A DNA stretch of 64,000 nt from Tubiluchus corallicola (GCA_030141605.1 JAQGDQ010000024.1:17501-81500), one strand, 5' to 3'. Shown: positions 45,801-59,300, counted from the stretch's first letter. Notes: generated from the letters alone by a model not told the origin. Numbers and translations are program-made.

Positions 45801-48366
45801 TTGTGTTGGATATCACAACGTGTGCGGTATATGAGAGTTGAAATGTGGATGTACACAACGACCGTGCTATTAATAAAAGACACAAACAGCTAGCTCAAAA
45901 AAGACAAAAATAAACAATATGATTCAATCATTTAAAATTATTACTTAATTATTATTAGCTCAAACTTCATATGTTTTAATTTGTGCCTGCCGTTGTGTGC
46001 CATAATTGCTTACCGGCAAGAAAAGGGAACATTGTTCAGAAATGCCTGGTGTTGACTTAAATTGTTCAGAAATGCCTGGTGTTCACTTAAAGGTAAAGTT
46101 CACTTAAAAGCATAGATACGTGACCAGGGGTTATGTTGACTGCATATGAACCGTCTTGGAGTTCTTATAGCTTCAAAATTATTTAATTTTCTTTTAAAAA
46201 CTTCTAAAAGAACCATGCAGCGTGGAGAGGGAATGCTATAAACGACACATATGTCAAAAATATAGTTTCCTGCCTGTTTTAATTCACAATTTTTTAGAAT
46301 CCTCAAGTCATGCTTAAAGCTGCGAGATCTAAGAACTCTCGTTGTCTCCTTGCTACCGTTAAATACAAAAGAGCTTGCTGGTTGATCAGACGGACTTAAC
46401 TATGCTCTTACACCAAGCAGAATTCAAGTAGCTCAAATAGTCCCGCTACCGTAGAAGATCCAATATATGCAATGACGGAAGAAGAGAAACCAGACATCCC
46501 TTGCAAAATTGTACTGCATGTTTATTATCATTGGAAAACCCCAACCACGAAAAGTTTCCTCATTTCAAATATCCCACTCTGTAATTATGAGTTGTATTTG
46601 AAAAAAACTCACACTGCACAGCAATTTAGTATTGTAGGTACTATGTAAGCAAGTAAATAGTGAAAGAAGGTTTAACGTAAACAGTAACTGTCACAAGCGA
46701 TGTGCGCCTGGTAATGGATTAACCCTCAAAGCCTAAATGAAAACACTCAAAACAGTACAGTTATTAAAGCCTTTGACAAAAATGCACAACTGGACCAAAA
46801 TCCAACTGGACCAATGGATAAGGCGCCCAGCGTAATTCGTAGCAGTTCTCTGAAGCTCCTCTGAATTTGTGTTTAAGGGTAATTATTATCAGACGCATAG
46901 GCGCACAATTTAGTAATCAAACGTTATGATCAGTGCATTACAAGATTCCAGGGCGCCAAGCTTTCACAACTCACGAGAAGCCTCGTCTAACAACCCAAGC
47001 ATTAAACTACTAACTGTTATTTTTAGTCATGTTTACTTTAAGGCACAACTTTAAACATTCATATGGCTTGGCGGTATTTGTGTAATAATTAACTAGGATC
47101 AATCCGAAATGCTTGTTAAGCTATTAACACAACACTTGGGGTCATTGGAATCAGCAGAAATGCTCTCACTTCAGCTTTACTATACCTAATTTATAATGTG
47201 TGTAAAACAAGCATGTAAATAAGCTCGCATATGTAGAGATAATGGACGGATAACTGAATTTTGTTATTCTATTTTTATTTAATTATATTATAGTTCTGGG
47301 TGTATTTATTGATGCCACATCTATCAAGACTAAAGTTATTTTAATTTTACAACGCCTGTTGTGAAATTATAATCACAAACTGCATTATGACACATTTTAC
47401 TTCAGTCGAAAGCTTATTGGTATTTTGGAGCTTTTAGTCATTGATCGATAGCGGGTTGATGGGAAATTTTAATTTTTCTTCACTAACAGTCTAACAAATG
47501 ACAGTGGCTTCATCCGAAAGCACTGGGAACAACTAATCGTATATTGATTAATAGTCTATGATCAGTTGTTGATTTATTAAAAAATTAAATAGTACTTTGA
47601 AGTCTTTTCTTAAGAAATTTAGTCTTAAAAAGTATCACTTACGAAATTTCCGCTGTCAACCATAAAATTCGTTGTCAATGTTTTGTAATCATTGATTACT
47701 AATTTTGGAAAAATTTGCACAATTTTTACTAAGTTTTTGTCCACTTTCCAAAGGTGCAAGTTGTCAAATCTGCAGAGATTTCGCATTATTTGATAAAAAA
47801 GTTGGGACCCTGTTACACGGCTGGAAGTCACCTTTAATTACTCACTATAACCAATCTCAAATTTTGTGTGTCTCTTGATAACAGCGCATAGGTATCATCC
47901 CACAAGTACCAACATTTTTAAAATCACAAAAACATGCAGAAATTTAGGCACAGTTTTGGTGTTTGGGCCTTTTTACTAAAAATTGACTACCTGCAGTAGA
48001 TCGATTAGTTGACTACAACATGATATCAACTCAGCCTCCTATATATCCTCTGTCCAATGCTGATAGGTTTACCAAATTTGATAAGTGGCTGGACAGTTAG
48101 GGGTAGGTAAATTGAAGATAACTGATCAGTAATCAACAGTTAGTTAAACTGACTAATCAAATCACAGGACAAAAGATACATTGCTCCTACTTGATTCTCC
48201 AGGTCGGCACTGTCAATCTACGTGACTTATGCTTTATGGATAAAGCAAAAATTTCTTCAAATATACAAAAAACTCGTACTAATATTCATGTATGGTACTT
48301 GTTTTTTCTTTTTACATTATTGGTGTTATTTTAATCAGTTACTTATGACAGTTTTCTAATTTTCAG
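42863..48366. other. Intergenic / 5' flank of the second LRR gene
   Basis: No confident exon was seen. Frames of 129 codons (43,149-43,538, plus) and 132 codons (45,485-45,883, minus) have no domain I recognise. A 30-bp direct duplication (AAATTGTTCAGAAATGCCTG) is at about 46,028-46,090. Overlapping ATGATATCA palindromes are at 44,757-44,793. The second LRR gene's upstream exon and promoter should lie in this stretch. Confidence 0.4.
46808..46830 (+). other. tRNA-Arg-like A-box remnant
   Basis: GACCAATGGATAAGGCGCCC closely resembles the D-arm/A-box region of eukaryotic tRNA-Arg (CCAATGGATAAGGCG). No B box follows at the proper distance, so this is not an intact tRNA. A truncated tRNA pseudogene or SINE head is likely. 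Confidence 0.45.
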
Positions 48367-48380
48367 GTTGAACTTTCACA

Positions 48381-51300
48381 ATGACGGCAAACACGACATG
48401 GCAGATTCCACGGCAATGGTTTTACTCACTCTGCTACCACATCTATTTTTTAGCTGTTATTACAGCAGCACGATTGAGTGACAACTGCCCGATGTTTCAC
48501 CTGCCATGCAGATGCAGCAAGTCACTCGAAGTTGTTAATATTGACTGTTCCAATGAGCATTTTGCTCGCGTTCCTGTACTGCCACGGAACAAGACCATCA
48601 GTAGCCTAAACATGCAAAATACTGGGCTAAAAGTACTCCCAAGCAGGGGATTCGATGGGCCACAGATAAAAAAATTGAACCTAGCATACAACCAGGTTTC
48701 TATTATAGCAGACCAAGCATTTGTCGGACTGGAAGAAACGTTAACGAATCTTGATCTTAGCAGTAACGCATTGGCAGAACTCACAACTATGGCTTTCCAA
48801 AGACTCTACAAGTTAAAGACACTAGACTTGAAGAATAATCCAATCACTGAGATTCAAAATGACATTTTTAAAGGACAAAGAAATAGTTTAAATGAACTTC
48901 ATATTTCAGGAAGTCCTTTAACAGCACTTTCAGAAATACCCACTGCAATACAGTATCTTGCGGAGTTGAAAACTCTGGAACTTACCTCTTGCCATATTGA
49001 AACATTACACCGAAAAAATTTTAGAGGCTTAGGGAAGCTGAATAAATTGGATTTAAGCCAGAACGCTTTATCAGAAATTGCAACTGGTACATTATCTCCA
49101 CTAAGAAAACTTTCAGAATTAAATTTGTCAGGAAACAGATTTGAACTAGTTCCATCTAATGCTTTCGATAATATCAAAGAGACACTAGAAATACTTGCGC
49201 TCGGCACGAATAATATAGAGAAAATTCCAAATGAAGCATTTAAGTCACTGAGGAACTTGCGGGTTCTCGACTTGCAAAAGAACAAGATACGACAATTATC
49301 AAAAGGATCACTAAAGGGCTTGCAAGATAACCTTCATGAATTGATTTTGGATGGAAATTTCCTGGAAACAATACCGACAGAGGCAGTTAATGATATGAAA
49401 CACCTTGGCATACTTAGTTTGCAGTTCAATAGAATTAAGACCATATCCAGTAAAGACATCCAGCCCATCATTCAAAGTATCGAAATTTTTAAACTTAGAT
49501 ACAATGACATTCAAGCTATACCTATGAAAACATTTGGGAATTGTTCAGACCTTCAAGAACTAGATCTTTCTCAGAACAATATCAGTACTATTAGTGCTAC
49601 GGCTTTCCAGGGAGCAAAGCGCGTACGATATTTGAATTTGAAAAAGAACAACATTAAACATTTGCCATCAAAACTGTTTCATGAAACAAACAGTGTAACC
49701 ACTCTGAACATTGGTTGGAATGCAATCACTTCAATTGATAATGATGCATTTAATGGCCTTAATGCGTCACTGAAGCAGCTTCACATGGAACACAATCAGT
49801 TGTCTAGTGTTCCTCTTAAACCTTTGCAAAAATTGACAGCACTGAAACACCTTAGTTTATCATTCAACAACATACAAGTGATAGCAGATGGTTCTTTCCG
49901 TGGTATGAATCCTCGACTGCAGTACCTTCACTTGGACAACAACTACATCACGGAATTTCCTGTTGCAGCTCTACAACCATTCAATAATCTCATTTATGTT
50001 AACTTGGGTTACAACAACATCAAGAGAATTACAAGAGATGCATACAGAATATTCGATGAGTCAGTCGGTAAAGTCAATACACTCATTCTTGAGCACAATA
50101 AACTTGAGCAGTTTCCAAAAGCAGCTTTATCAGCTTTAAGAGGTCTGACATCTCTAAATATGAACTTTAATCATATAACTGAGATCCCTGCTAATGCTTT
50201 ATCTCAGCTACCAACACTGAGAGACCTTTATCTAAGTGGAAATCTGATAACTAAATTAAGTAAAGAAGTCATCCAATTTAGTGGGTATAGAACATCACTA
50301 GAAGTACTTGACTTAGCTAACAATCAAATTTTAAAAGTCAATAATTCTACATTTTTGCAGTTCAAATCACTAAAGTCTTTGCTGCTAAACAACAACAGCA
50401 TATCCATTGTTCCTGTTCACACTTTTTATGATTTGCCGTTGGAGGTCATAAACCTCAGCCACAACAAAATCTCCAAAATTCAAGATTCAGCATTTTCACA
50501 TCTTCATCATCTCACTCACTTGTACTTGCAAGGAAATCAGCTAAAGTTCATTCACAAGTACTTCTGGGATAATGTCAAGTTAAACTTTTTTGATGCCAGT
50601 TATAATAACATAACTAAACTAGACGATGATTCCTTTCACTACATTGCTAACTTAGAGAGCATATTGCTGTCACACAATCCCCTGTCGCAACTGCCCCCGC
50701 AAGTTTTTAAGCCGATGAGTATAATCAGACACATTAATTTAGACAACTGTAATTTGACTGCCATACATCACAGGCAATTTGCTGACCTACCAAAGTTAAT
50801 ATCTATCAATTTGAGCAACAATAGCATCAACTCTGCAGCAGAGGATGCCTTTTATGCTTCAGTAAAAATTCAAGTTATCCAACTGCAAAATAATGAACTA
50901 GAGACAGTTCCAGCCGGACTATTGTCATCACAGTATCGTCTGCAGACTCTCAATCTTGCAGGGAACAGATTTGTTACGTTAAGTTCGGAAATTTTCGGTA
51001 TGTCTATGTCAACAGTTCACAGTCTGTACCTCCAAGGAAACAGGCTGGAGGAAATTCCAAATCGCCTGTTTAGTCCACTTCGCAGTAGCCTCCACTATCT
51101 GGACCTATCGAATAACCTTATAACCAGAATTACACCCTTTGCTTTTGCCAGCCTCCCACTATTAGCAGAATTGCATTTATCTCTAAATAACATCACAACA
51201 ATTGAAGAAGAGGCATTTTCTGGGTTGTACAATATCAGAAGTTTGAATCTAATGAGTAACAACATCAATCAGGCACCTGCAGACATTTTTCATGGTATAG

Positions 51301-52421
51301 GAACTAATCTGTACAAGCTTGATCTCACCAACACCTCGCTTAGTGAACTTCCAAATTTAAACTTTAATAAACTAGCGATGCTGTTTTTATCCAGAAATCG
51401 ATTAACACATATTCGCACTCGAAATATTCATTCTCTGAGTAATTTGCGCATACTTTACCTAGGCAACAATCAATTTCCAATTATCCCCAGTAACATATGG
51501 AAAAAACTACCGCGTCTTCAGTCACTACATTTATCAAACAATCCTATTCGCGAAATTAATAATGATTCATTCACCAATCTAGATGACGTCGGGTGGCTTC
51601 ATATTGACAACTTGCCCAACTTGACCTATTTTGATGAAAGAGTCTTTAATTACCTAACAAATTTGCAACACATCGTTCTTTACAACTATCCACGGTTACC
51701 ATTCCTAAACATCAAGACCCTGTTGTCTTCAGCAACCAACTTGATCCAGGCATATCTGGAGATAAAGGATGAGGTACTGGATGAACAGTTGCATCCTCTA
51801 TTTCAGAATAATCCCAGGCTTAACTCGCTGACAATTCTGGGAAAAAATTTACACTGGGTGACAAGCAACGCATTTACAGGGTTCCGAGCAGGAAGCCTTG
51901 GTATCATGAATACTAGCATTTCGTCGCTGCCAATAGACACTTTCTCTGCTCCACCAATTAGGGGCTTGTTTCCGCTAGATATTCGGTACAACAACATCAA
52001 GTTTTTAAGTGAAAAACACTTTGCCTTTCCTACTCTGGAAGTGGGAAACTTGTATCTAGAGAAGAACCCATGGTTGTGCAACTGTGACATCATTCCATTA
52101 CGATTGTGGCTTGATGATTGGTTGAGAACTCATGTGGTTGATAGAACTCGTATCGCAAAAGCAATCTGTGCTGAGCCATTAGCTCTTGCTGGGACACCAA
52201 TACTGGCTGTAAATTTTTCCGAGCAGGGTTGTGTTATACCAACTACACAAACACCAGAATTGCAAACCAGTGTCTCTACAAAACTTAGTAAGCTATGGAC
52301 TAGAGCAAAGAAAGTTAGACCAGGCAAAAATAAATTTTCTTCTGGCTGTGGTATCAAATTTCACTTGAACTGGTACAACATTTTGATTTTATCATTGTTG
52401 TTGTCAATAATAATTCATTGA
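48381..52421 (+). CDS. Chaoptin-like leucine-rich-repeat cell-surface protein 2, putative GPI-anchored
   Basis: 1,346 residues in one exon. The ATG at 48,381 lies 14 bp after a splice acceptor (CTAATTTTCAG ending at 48,366), the same layout as its paralogue upstream. The N-terminus has a hydrophobic signal segment (about residues 14-30), then an LRRNT cap (Cys 36, 43, 45, 56; C-x6-C-x-C-x10-C) and about 45 LRRs of roughly 24 residues (for example LKTLDLKNNPITEIQNDIF). An LRRCT cap starts at NPWLCNC near residue 1,230 with further cysteines in AICAEP and EQGCVIP. A Thr/Ser- and Lys-rich linker then leads to a terminal hydrophobic stretch (WYNILILSLLLSIIIH) with no cytosolic tail, suggesting GPI attachment. 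Many N-x-S/T sites are present. Compared with paralogue 1 it has an extra ~50-residue linker. AATAAA at 52,990 and 53,150 are candidate polyadenylation signals. An extracellular adhesion or recognition role is inferred from chaoptin. Confidence 0.9.
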   Translation: MTANTTWQIPRQWFYSLCYHIYFLAVITAARLSDNCPMFHLPCRCSKSLEVVNIDCSNEHFARVPVLPRNKTISSLNMQNTGLKVLPSRGFDGPQIKKLNLAYNQVSIIADQAFVGLEETLTNLDLSSNALAELTTMAFQRLYKLKTLDLKNNPITEIQNDIFKGQRNSLNELHISGSPLTALSEIPTAIQYLAELKTLELTSCHIETLHRKNFRGLGKLNKLDLSQNALSEIATGTLSPLRKLSELNLSGNRFELVPSNAFDNIKETLEILALGTNNIEKIPNEAFKSLRNLRVLDLQKNKIRQLSKGSLKGLQDNLHELILDGNFLETIPTEAVNDMKHLGILSLQFNRIKTISSKDIQPIIQSIEIFKLRYNDIQAIPMKTFGNCSDLQELDLSQNNISTISATAFQGAKRVRYLNLKKNNIKHLPSKLFHETNSVTTLNIGWNAITSIDNDAFNGLNASLKQLHMEHNQLSSVPLKPLQKLTALKHLSLSFNNIQVIADGSFRGMNPRLQYLHLDNNYITEFPVAALQPFNNLIYVNLGYNNIKRITRDAYRIFDESVGKVNTLILEHNKLEQFPKAALSALRGLTSLNMNFNHITEIPANALSQLPTLRDLYLSGNLITKLSKEVIQFSGYRTSLEVLDLANNQILKVNNSTFLQFKSLKSLLLNNNSISIVPVHTFYDLPLEVINLSHNKISKIQDSAFSHLHHLTHLYLQGNQLKFIHKYFWDNVKLNFFDASYNNITKLDDDSFHYIANLESILLSHNPLSQLPPQVFKPMSIIRHINLDNCNLTAIHHRQFADLPKLISINLSNNSINSAAEDAFYASVKIQVIQLQNNELETVPAGLLSSQYRLQTLNLAGNRFVTLSSEIFGMSMSTVHSLYLQGNRLEEIPNRLFSPLRSSLHYLDLSNNLITRITPFAFASLPLLAELHLSLNNITTIEEEAFSGLYNIRSLNLMSNNINQAPADIFHGIGTNLYKLDLTNTSLSELPNLNFNKLAMLFLSRNRLTHIRTRNIHSLSNLRILYLGNNQFPIIPSNIWKKLPRLQSLHLSNNPIREINNDSFTNLDDVGWLHIDNLPNLTYFDERVFNYLTNLQHIVLYNYPRLPFLNIKTLLSSATNLIQAYLEIKDEVLDEQLHPLFQNNPRLNSLTILGKNLHWVTSNAFTGFRAGSLGIMNTSISSLPIDTFSAPPIRGLFPLDIRYNNIKFLSEKHFAFPTLEVGNLYLEKNPWLCNCDIIPLRLWLDDWLRTHVVDRTRIAKAICAEPLALAGTPILAVNFSEQGCVIPTTQTPELQTSVSTKLSKLWTRAKKVRPGKNKFSSGCGIKFHLNWYNILILSLLLSIIIH

Positions 52422-53149
52422 TGTTAATTTATTGAATGGATTCCAAGATTCAAACAAATGTTCAATTAAATTCATAATTAATAAGCATTCCTGGTAGGCC
52501 ACCTATGAGAAAGTTTGTAAAACGTTGTGCAAGACATTTTCACATTTTGTAAGAAATTTATAATGTATTTATTTTTGTTTATCTGTTGTATGTAACATAA
52601 GGTAATATACTGATATGACTTAAACTGATTGTGCCTACTTTTAAAAATGTAGCAAAATGGGCCGCTTAAAATTCAATTTCTTCAAAAATCATGTTTGTGA
52701 AGGATTTTAAAATGCTTTTAGTTGTCACTTAACAACAATGATACAAATAAGGCTGTAGCACAACTAACATTGTGACAGATAAAGATAAAGAAAATGATTA
52801 GATGGAGGCAAGCAGAAAGTGACTCTTCAATGTAAATGACTTACCAAAAGTATGGAATCTTCTTTGCACACAAATATAATACTCAAAATATATACATATA
52901 AACCCTTTTATTTGCTCTAAATTTTTTATTTTAGACTTGAATATTTGCAGAATTGTCTCTACTATTAGTCCATGGTAAGCTTCATTGCAATAAAATGCAT
53001 GACGCTCTTGTGGCTCTATGATAGTTTTCTCTGAAGTATAATGTACGGTGCTGTTACGGTTCTAATGTCGTTTTCGTTGATAATAGTGTTCACTTGACAA
53101 TGTTAGGAAAATTTTGGAAGTTGTATATGCTGTATATATTGACTTTACT

Positions 53150-53155
53150 AATAAA
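53150..53155 (+). promoter_or_regulatory. Candidate polyadenylation signal of LRR gene 2
   Basis: AATAAA about 730 bp after the stop codon. An earlier AATAAA at about 52,990 is an alternative. It lies only ~180 bp from the leftmost EPG5 exon found, so the two convergent transcripts may come close or overlap. Confidence 0.4.
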
Positions 53156-53334
53156 ATGTATGCTATTGATATTATTCTGTTTTACAGCTTTTAATCTTGT
53201 GCTGCAACTTGATAAAACTTGGTACCTTAAGAAAAGAACACGTTTTTGTGGAATGATCGCTCACTAATTGAACTCATAATCGTAGAAAATAAACAGCCCT
53301 AGTACAATAATGAACAAGCAAAAAAAAATTCTAC

Positions 53335-56300
53335 CTTTATTGGCAAGGTATGCTCAGTTGTGTCCCAAAGCAGCTGGGCCAGTCTACGGTGCTCCTTTTC
53401 CAGAGACTGAAAATTAATTAATAAAAACATCAGTAATTCTCACAAATTACTTAATCTCATTCTAACTGGAAATGTGTGATAATTTATAGACATGATACAT
53501 TTACTTGTGATATGCATGATTATTTGTTTTATGTAAAATTAAAAGTTATGCAGTTATAATAAGCATGTTAAATAACAAAAGTTTAGTGGTAATGTACTTT
53601 TTCGATGGGATCCGAAAGTGACACTTAATTCATCAGCATATACATAAATCACTATAAAAGCGATACTGAACACAACTTTCAAGAACTTATTCAACAGCCA
53701 ACAACACAAAACTATAATAGTGAAAATTATTATATGCTTTCAAGAAGCACTGAGTGCAGTATTTTTCTTAACAATCTTAATAATTCCACTTATTAAAAAT
53801 GTATTATGAAACAGAGGCACCTTTTGAATTAGGGTGTATAAAGGTGTTACACGTTTTATCAAATACTATTGCAAAGACCCTAATTACGGTTCATAATTAA
53901 GGTTCTGCAATAGTCATGAATTCTGCAGTAGTTGCAGAATCTTATTTAATATTGTTATTTGATCAATATGTCGTTCTAACTATGTACATCATCTCTCACA
54001 TTTTGACGTGGAAGCAAAATGAAGACAGTTTCAATGCTGAACTGTTAACACCCTTCATGTTTATCTGTTTATGTGCTTATGCTTATCTTTAATATTCAAT
54101 AACAAATCTTCATAAAATTGCTGTTAAAGTAAATTGTGTTTCTGGCATAGTTTACAATACAAGCTGTTTTACAGGACGTCTATTTTCGTCTGAAGTAATG
54201 ACACACAGAAAATACTTTCGAACCTTCAACAGTAAAATAAAAATAAAACAGCTATCAGACATTCCACCGTTTTCTGTCAAAATCTCTGCTAAGCAGTCAA
54301 AAAACGATATTTATGGATTTGTTGCCTTTTAAGTTAGGGTTTTTAACGTAGCCAAGCTGGTATACTGTGACTCATCACTCCCCTAGATGGTTGGTCACCT
54401 CCAGGTCAAGTGCAAGATACTCACTGTCTGAAGATGGCTGCTGTCGCTGAAATAACTACAGACAGCTGCTGCTGCTGGGAATGTCAGAAAATGACTTGGA
54501 TGAGCTTAAAAAAACGTTTTTTTTATTTAGTTTTGAGTGACTTTCCTACAAAACTTCTGCATGTGAAAAAAAGCAATGTCATGTGATTTTACAAAAAATG
54601 GCAAAATCGATACTATAAAGTTATTCTTAGAGTAATGTTGATGTAATATTGAAAAAAAAACTTACATCAATGTGATAATCGATAATTAACATCTCATTTT
54701 TTATCATTAAGTGTCACCATCACTAACATCTATAGATAACAGCCATCAGAATAATATCTTATAATAACACTGAAAGGAATGCCCGTTCTAAGAATATCTA
54801 AGCGGGACAGCAGAGATAAAATACTTGTATAATATTTACCGTACTGTTGTATCAGGTTGCAGCGAATGCTATTGTAAAAGGTGGACGAAATTGTATGCGA
54901 GATACATACTAGCTTCTAATGATTTATTGTGTTAATGATAAGCACATTATGAATGTCAAATTATTAAGGAGTTTTCCCACAAAAGAACAACATCACACAT
55001 TTCAAACCTTCAAAAAAAATTTTTTGTAGTTGCTGCACACTAGTATTTTGATGTTTTACACATTTCTGTTAAATTGTGTACTTTTCATACTGCACAGATA
55101 TATTACATTTTTAGCGTAGTGATGACAACTTACACAGAGTTGACGCAAGTACAGATTCAGTGACATAGGTTACTTATTATAGACTGGAGTCCAGTTCAAT
55201 GTCTGGGCTAACCATTTAAGATGAGCTGATGACTGGTCTGAGACAATGATACAATTACCCTCAAAAAACCTAACAGACGAGCACAATATAGCAAATAAAA
55301 TCACACGGTGACAGATTTCCTGGTGGTTTAAAACCCATTACTAACTACCCTCAACATTTTTTTAATTTTGGTCTTTAATTGTAGTCCCGTGACCACTAAG
55401 CTATAACACCTGCCTAAAAACAGAAGAATTAAAAAGAAAAGATGAACAAATTTTCATATACATTTCAAAAGTCACTTCTAAGCTTTACATCACCTGCATT
55501 TTTGCTCACCATAACTAAAGCTGTGTTATAAACAGCCTTACCAGAAAATTTAAATTCTACCATCTATATCAGAATTACCCATGTGGAGGATTATACAGCA
55601 GGATCGGTATCTGTGTAAGCAATCCATTATTACTCCATCTCTACACAAATTTTTTGGGCTTGCCGAATAGAAAGTGAGTCAGGGAAATGAAACCAGTCAG
55701 GGAACTCTAGTGGTAATACCACTGGAGTGAAATGGCATGATACCATTGGGTAAATAGCATGACAACTAATATCTTCACTTGTAACAGCATACCTTATAAT
55801 CTTCCTCTGCAGCTTTCAAGTTGTTTCTCGCTCGAAAAAAGTTCATCAGTAATTCGTAAAATGGATGCGATTGTAGGTTTTCTTGTCTGTGTTTCTGGAA
55901 AATATGAACATTGAAATCAAGTCACTAAGATATGATTAAGGTGGTAAATATATCTAGCTATAAGAGTACAAACTTTTTCTAGTAAATCCAGGAGCATATC
56001 AAGACATTACAACATCTTGTGGCTCATTGAAACTTCTCTCTGAGAGAAGTTGCCAAACCGTTCACACGTTGCAATTTTACTCTCAGAGAGAAGCTGCGAG
56101 AGAAGTCTCTACACCTGAAAGCGCCATTAGGCTGATAGCTCAGTTCTGCCTATCTCTACCACTAATTTACATTTTCTTATGTATAACTCTGAACATACAA
56201 TTATTTGTGGTGTATTAGTAACACTGTTACCTGATAGTGGTACATATGTGATCATTGTTAATTATATAATTTGCATAGCACTTATATATAAGCAGGCTAA

Positions 56301-59300
56301 ACAAGTACTTGTGGTGTAATGGCTTATATAAAAACCAGTTTGTTATGTGGCATTTATAAAAGCGGACTCAGTAGCAGCTTGTGACATGTTACAAAACAGG
56401 TGCTGTGAAGGGATGTGTATTTTCCGACGAGAAAATGCTGGGGCCCTAAAATCTGGTGCCCCTTTAAGATACAGCTTAATTTGCCTATTGCTAAATATGC
56501 CCCTGAATAAGTCGCTGAATGTACCAGTAAACAAAAAAATTGGTGCATAAATAGTGAGTAATGGTCACTAGCTAATGAAAAGTAAGTATTAAAGCCTAGC
56601 TCATCTGTTGCATGCTTTAGGAATACATTATATTTATTCTAAACAAAACAAAGTGGGTGTATTGACACTAAATTCACTGAATGCCACATTATAAATGAGC
56701 CTGCTTACAAAATGGTGGAAAAAAATACAAAGTTGCAAACCAGGTACCTTGTATGCTAGTTGGGCTCACCTCAATGAAATGTTCGGTTAAACTGTCACAG
56801 CTCTCCAATTCTTCATTGTAATACAGAGACCTCAACTGTGCATCAGTGTATGGTTTCAAGTTTATTTTCTCTTTAACCGTTGACAAAGCTGGATATAGCC
56901 GAGTACCAGCCATCGTCTCAGATTCAGAGTAAACTTTATTCAGTTGTCCAACCTGACTAGTTTTGGTAATCTGATCAGTAAATAATGGAGTCGACAGCAG
57001 CGATACCCCAACAGTGGTTTTGGTGACGTATGATTGACCATCTGCTGAAGCACATTCGACTTCTAAAGACAACTCAGGCGCTGTAGCCATGGTAACTGCA
57101 GCTACAGATGCTTCTACAGAAAACTTATTTTCAGAAGTACTTTGGTCCTCATTGGTACCGATAAACTCGTTCGCAGGTGTGGCTTCAGCACTTAAGGTGC
57201 TATCTATGCTTTGTTCTTCTGATTCTATAAAAGGTTTTATGTTTTCTGTGGTATCTGTAACAACAAAATGTTTCTGTGAGTCTTTTACATCTTCATTCCA
57301 GCATGTGCTGGGTTCACCATGCTTGCTATCTGTCTCTGTATCACAGATTTTAGCACTCCCATTACTTGAAAGATCTTCTGCCACATCTTCTAAATTTAGG
57401 GATACTTCGGCATACTTTGTTTCTTTCACAGATACTTCACAACAAGCTGTATCCAGAGTCCGAAAAAGTTTTGACACTTTCCTACTGGTAAATTGCTGTT
57501 TTGCATTCACATTGTCTTGCACAGCTACATCCCATGAGTTCTTTTCTTGCCTATAAAAAAGGCACAGTAAAATTACACTATATTGCATAAATTTTAAGAT
57601 TCTTATATACCTTTAATAGTGCTGTAAATATTTTTAGCTTGCTTCACAATCTTTTATAATATCACTTAATAAGTAAGCAATAACTTTTGCATGACTTTTA
57701 CATAACATGCATAACTTTTTGGTAATATATGGCAATCAACACATGGTTACAGCACCTTTTGAATTCAATTTGTCTGGAAATAAACTGCACCGCACATGGG
57801 GGCAATTTTTAAGGCTAAATATAATACTGCAAAAAATATTAGACTTATATTTAAACAAAAAAGAAGACATTAGCAAAATAGTACGTTGACAAACAACCTT
57901 GAAAGTAAATTTCCCTCAGTTTCAAACAATGATTTGTGCTGTAGTGCCGTAGCAGCTTCTTTGTCGTGCTCTAAACTACCAGTTTGTGACGTGTTGCAAT
58001 CAGCTGAATCACTTTTTTCAGGTACACCTTTATCATCTGCTGCTTCAGTGACAACATTTTTAGCTTTCGTCTGAAAAGTTTTTACGTTTTATTATATACC
58101 ACAAACTAAACTGTTCTGCGCATAAAAATTTAATGCACGTTCCATAGTTGTCAGCAGCAAACACACTTTGCAATAAAAAACTGAGTTACATTATACATCA
58201 AATTCATAAATTAAATACCAGGATACAATCTGTACATCAAATAAAATATCTAGGAGTATTAATAGATCACAATCTTTCATGGAAAGCACATATACAATAT
58301 ATTGTTAACAAAACCAGTAAAATTATAGGTATTTTTTCAAAAGTTAGGCATTTTCTGAATTATGATTAAAAAAAACTTCTATATTCTTCCCTATTTTCAC
58401 CGTATTTAGAATACAGCATACTTACCTATGGCTCAGCACCCCATTCCACATTGTATCCCCTAATTACAAATCAAAATAAATTTATAAAGCTTTGGACACA
58501 TACAAATAGAAGAGCCCATGTTACACCTTTATACCACCAGCATAAAATCTTAAAACTTCAGGATATATATAAATTAGAGATGGCCAAATTTTTATATAGG
58601 TTTAACGATAATATGCTTCCTGAAATTTTTCAGAATTATTACAAATCTGTAGCCCAGATGCACGAGTATCATACACGATTTGCCACTAACCAAACTTTCT
58701 ATGTACATAGATTTAATACTAACAAAGGGCAAAGATCTCTATCTTATCAAGGTGCTTTGTTGTGGAACAGCATGTCTAATGAACTAAAAAATGGCACCTT
58801 TAGCAATTTGATAATTAACTATAAATCCTTTCTTATTTCTAATTAGCATGTGTGACTTTTCTACTAAGATCAAATCTGATAAATCTTCCCTGTTAGTGTT
58901 AATGCATTACCCTTGAGCTAATCTATTAACTATAATCATATTACCATAGTACATCTTCTCATCAAAGTGTAAAATTGTTATTATTTCTTCGCAACTATGA
59001 AAAGGGAAGGTAAACAATAATCTTCAAAATAAATCAAGCAACTACAACAGTTTTTCTCATACTTAATGTTTTATAACTGTGCCGGCTCCAATTATGTTTT
59101 TACTTCCATATTATGCTTTTCTTACTTCATATATATTCACTTTATTATGATTATTTTGCTCATTGTTTCACAGTTATTATTAAGTTTTTATTATATTTTG
59201 TTTGAGTTTATTACTACATATTTTGTTTCTTTCACTGATTTATTATTTATGTTTTTTTTTGTTGTTCTTTTTTGGTTTGACTTTTTTCTAGTTTTTTGTT

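Noticed and set aside
45485-45883. 132-codon minus open frame as an EPG5 exon
   Set aside because: Its translation shows no similarity I can recognise to the expected EPG5 continuation.
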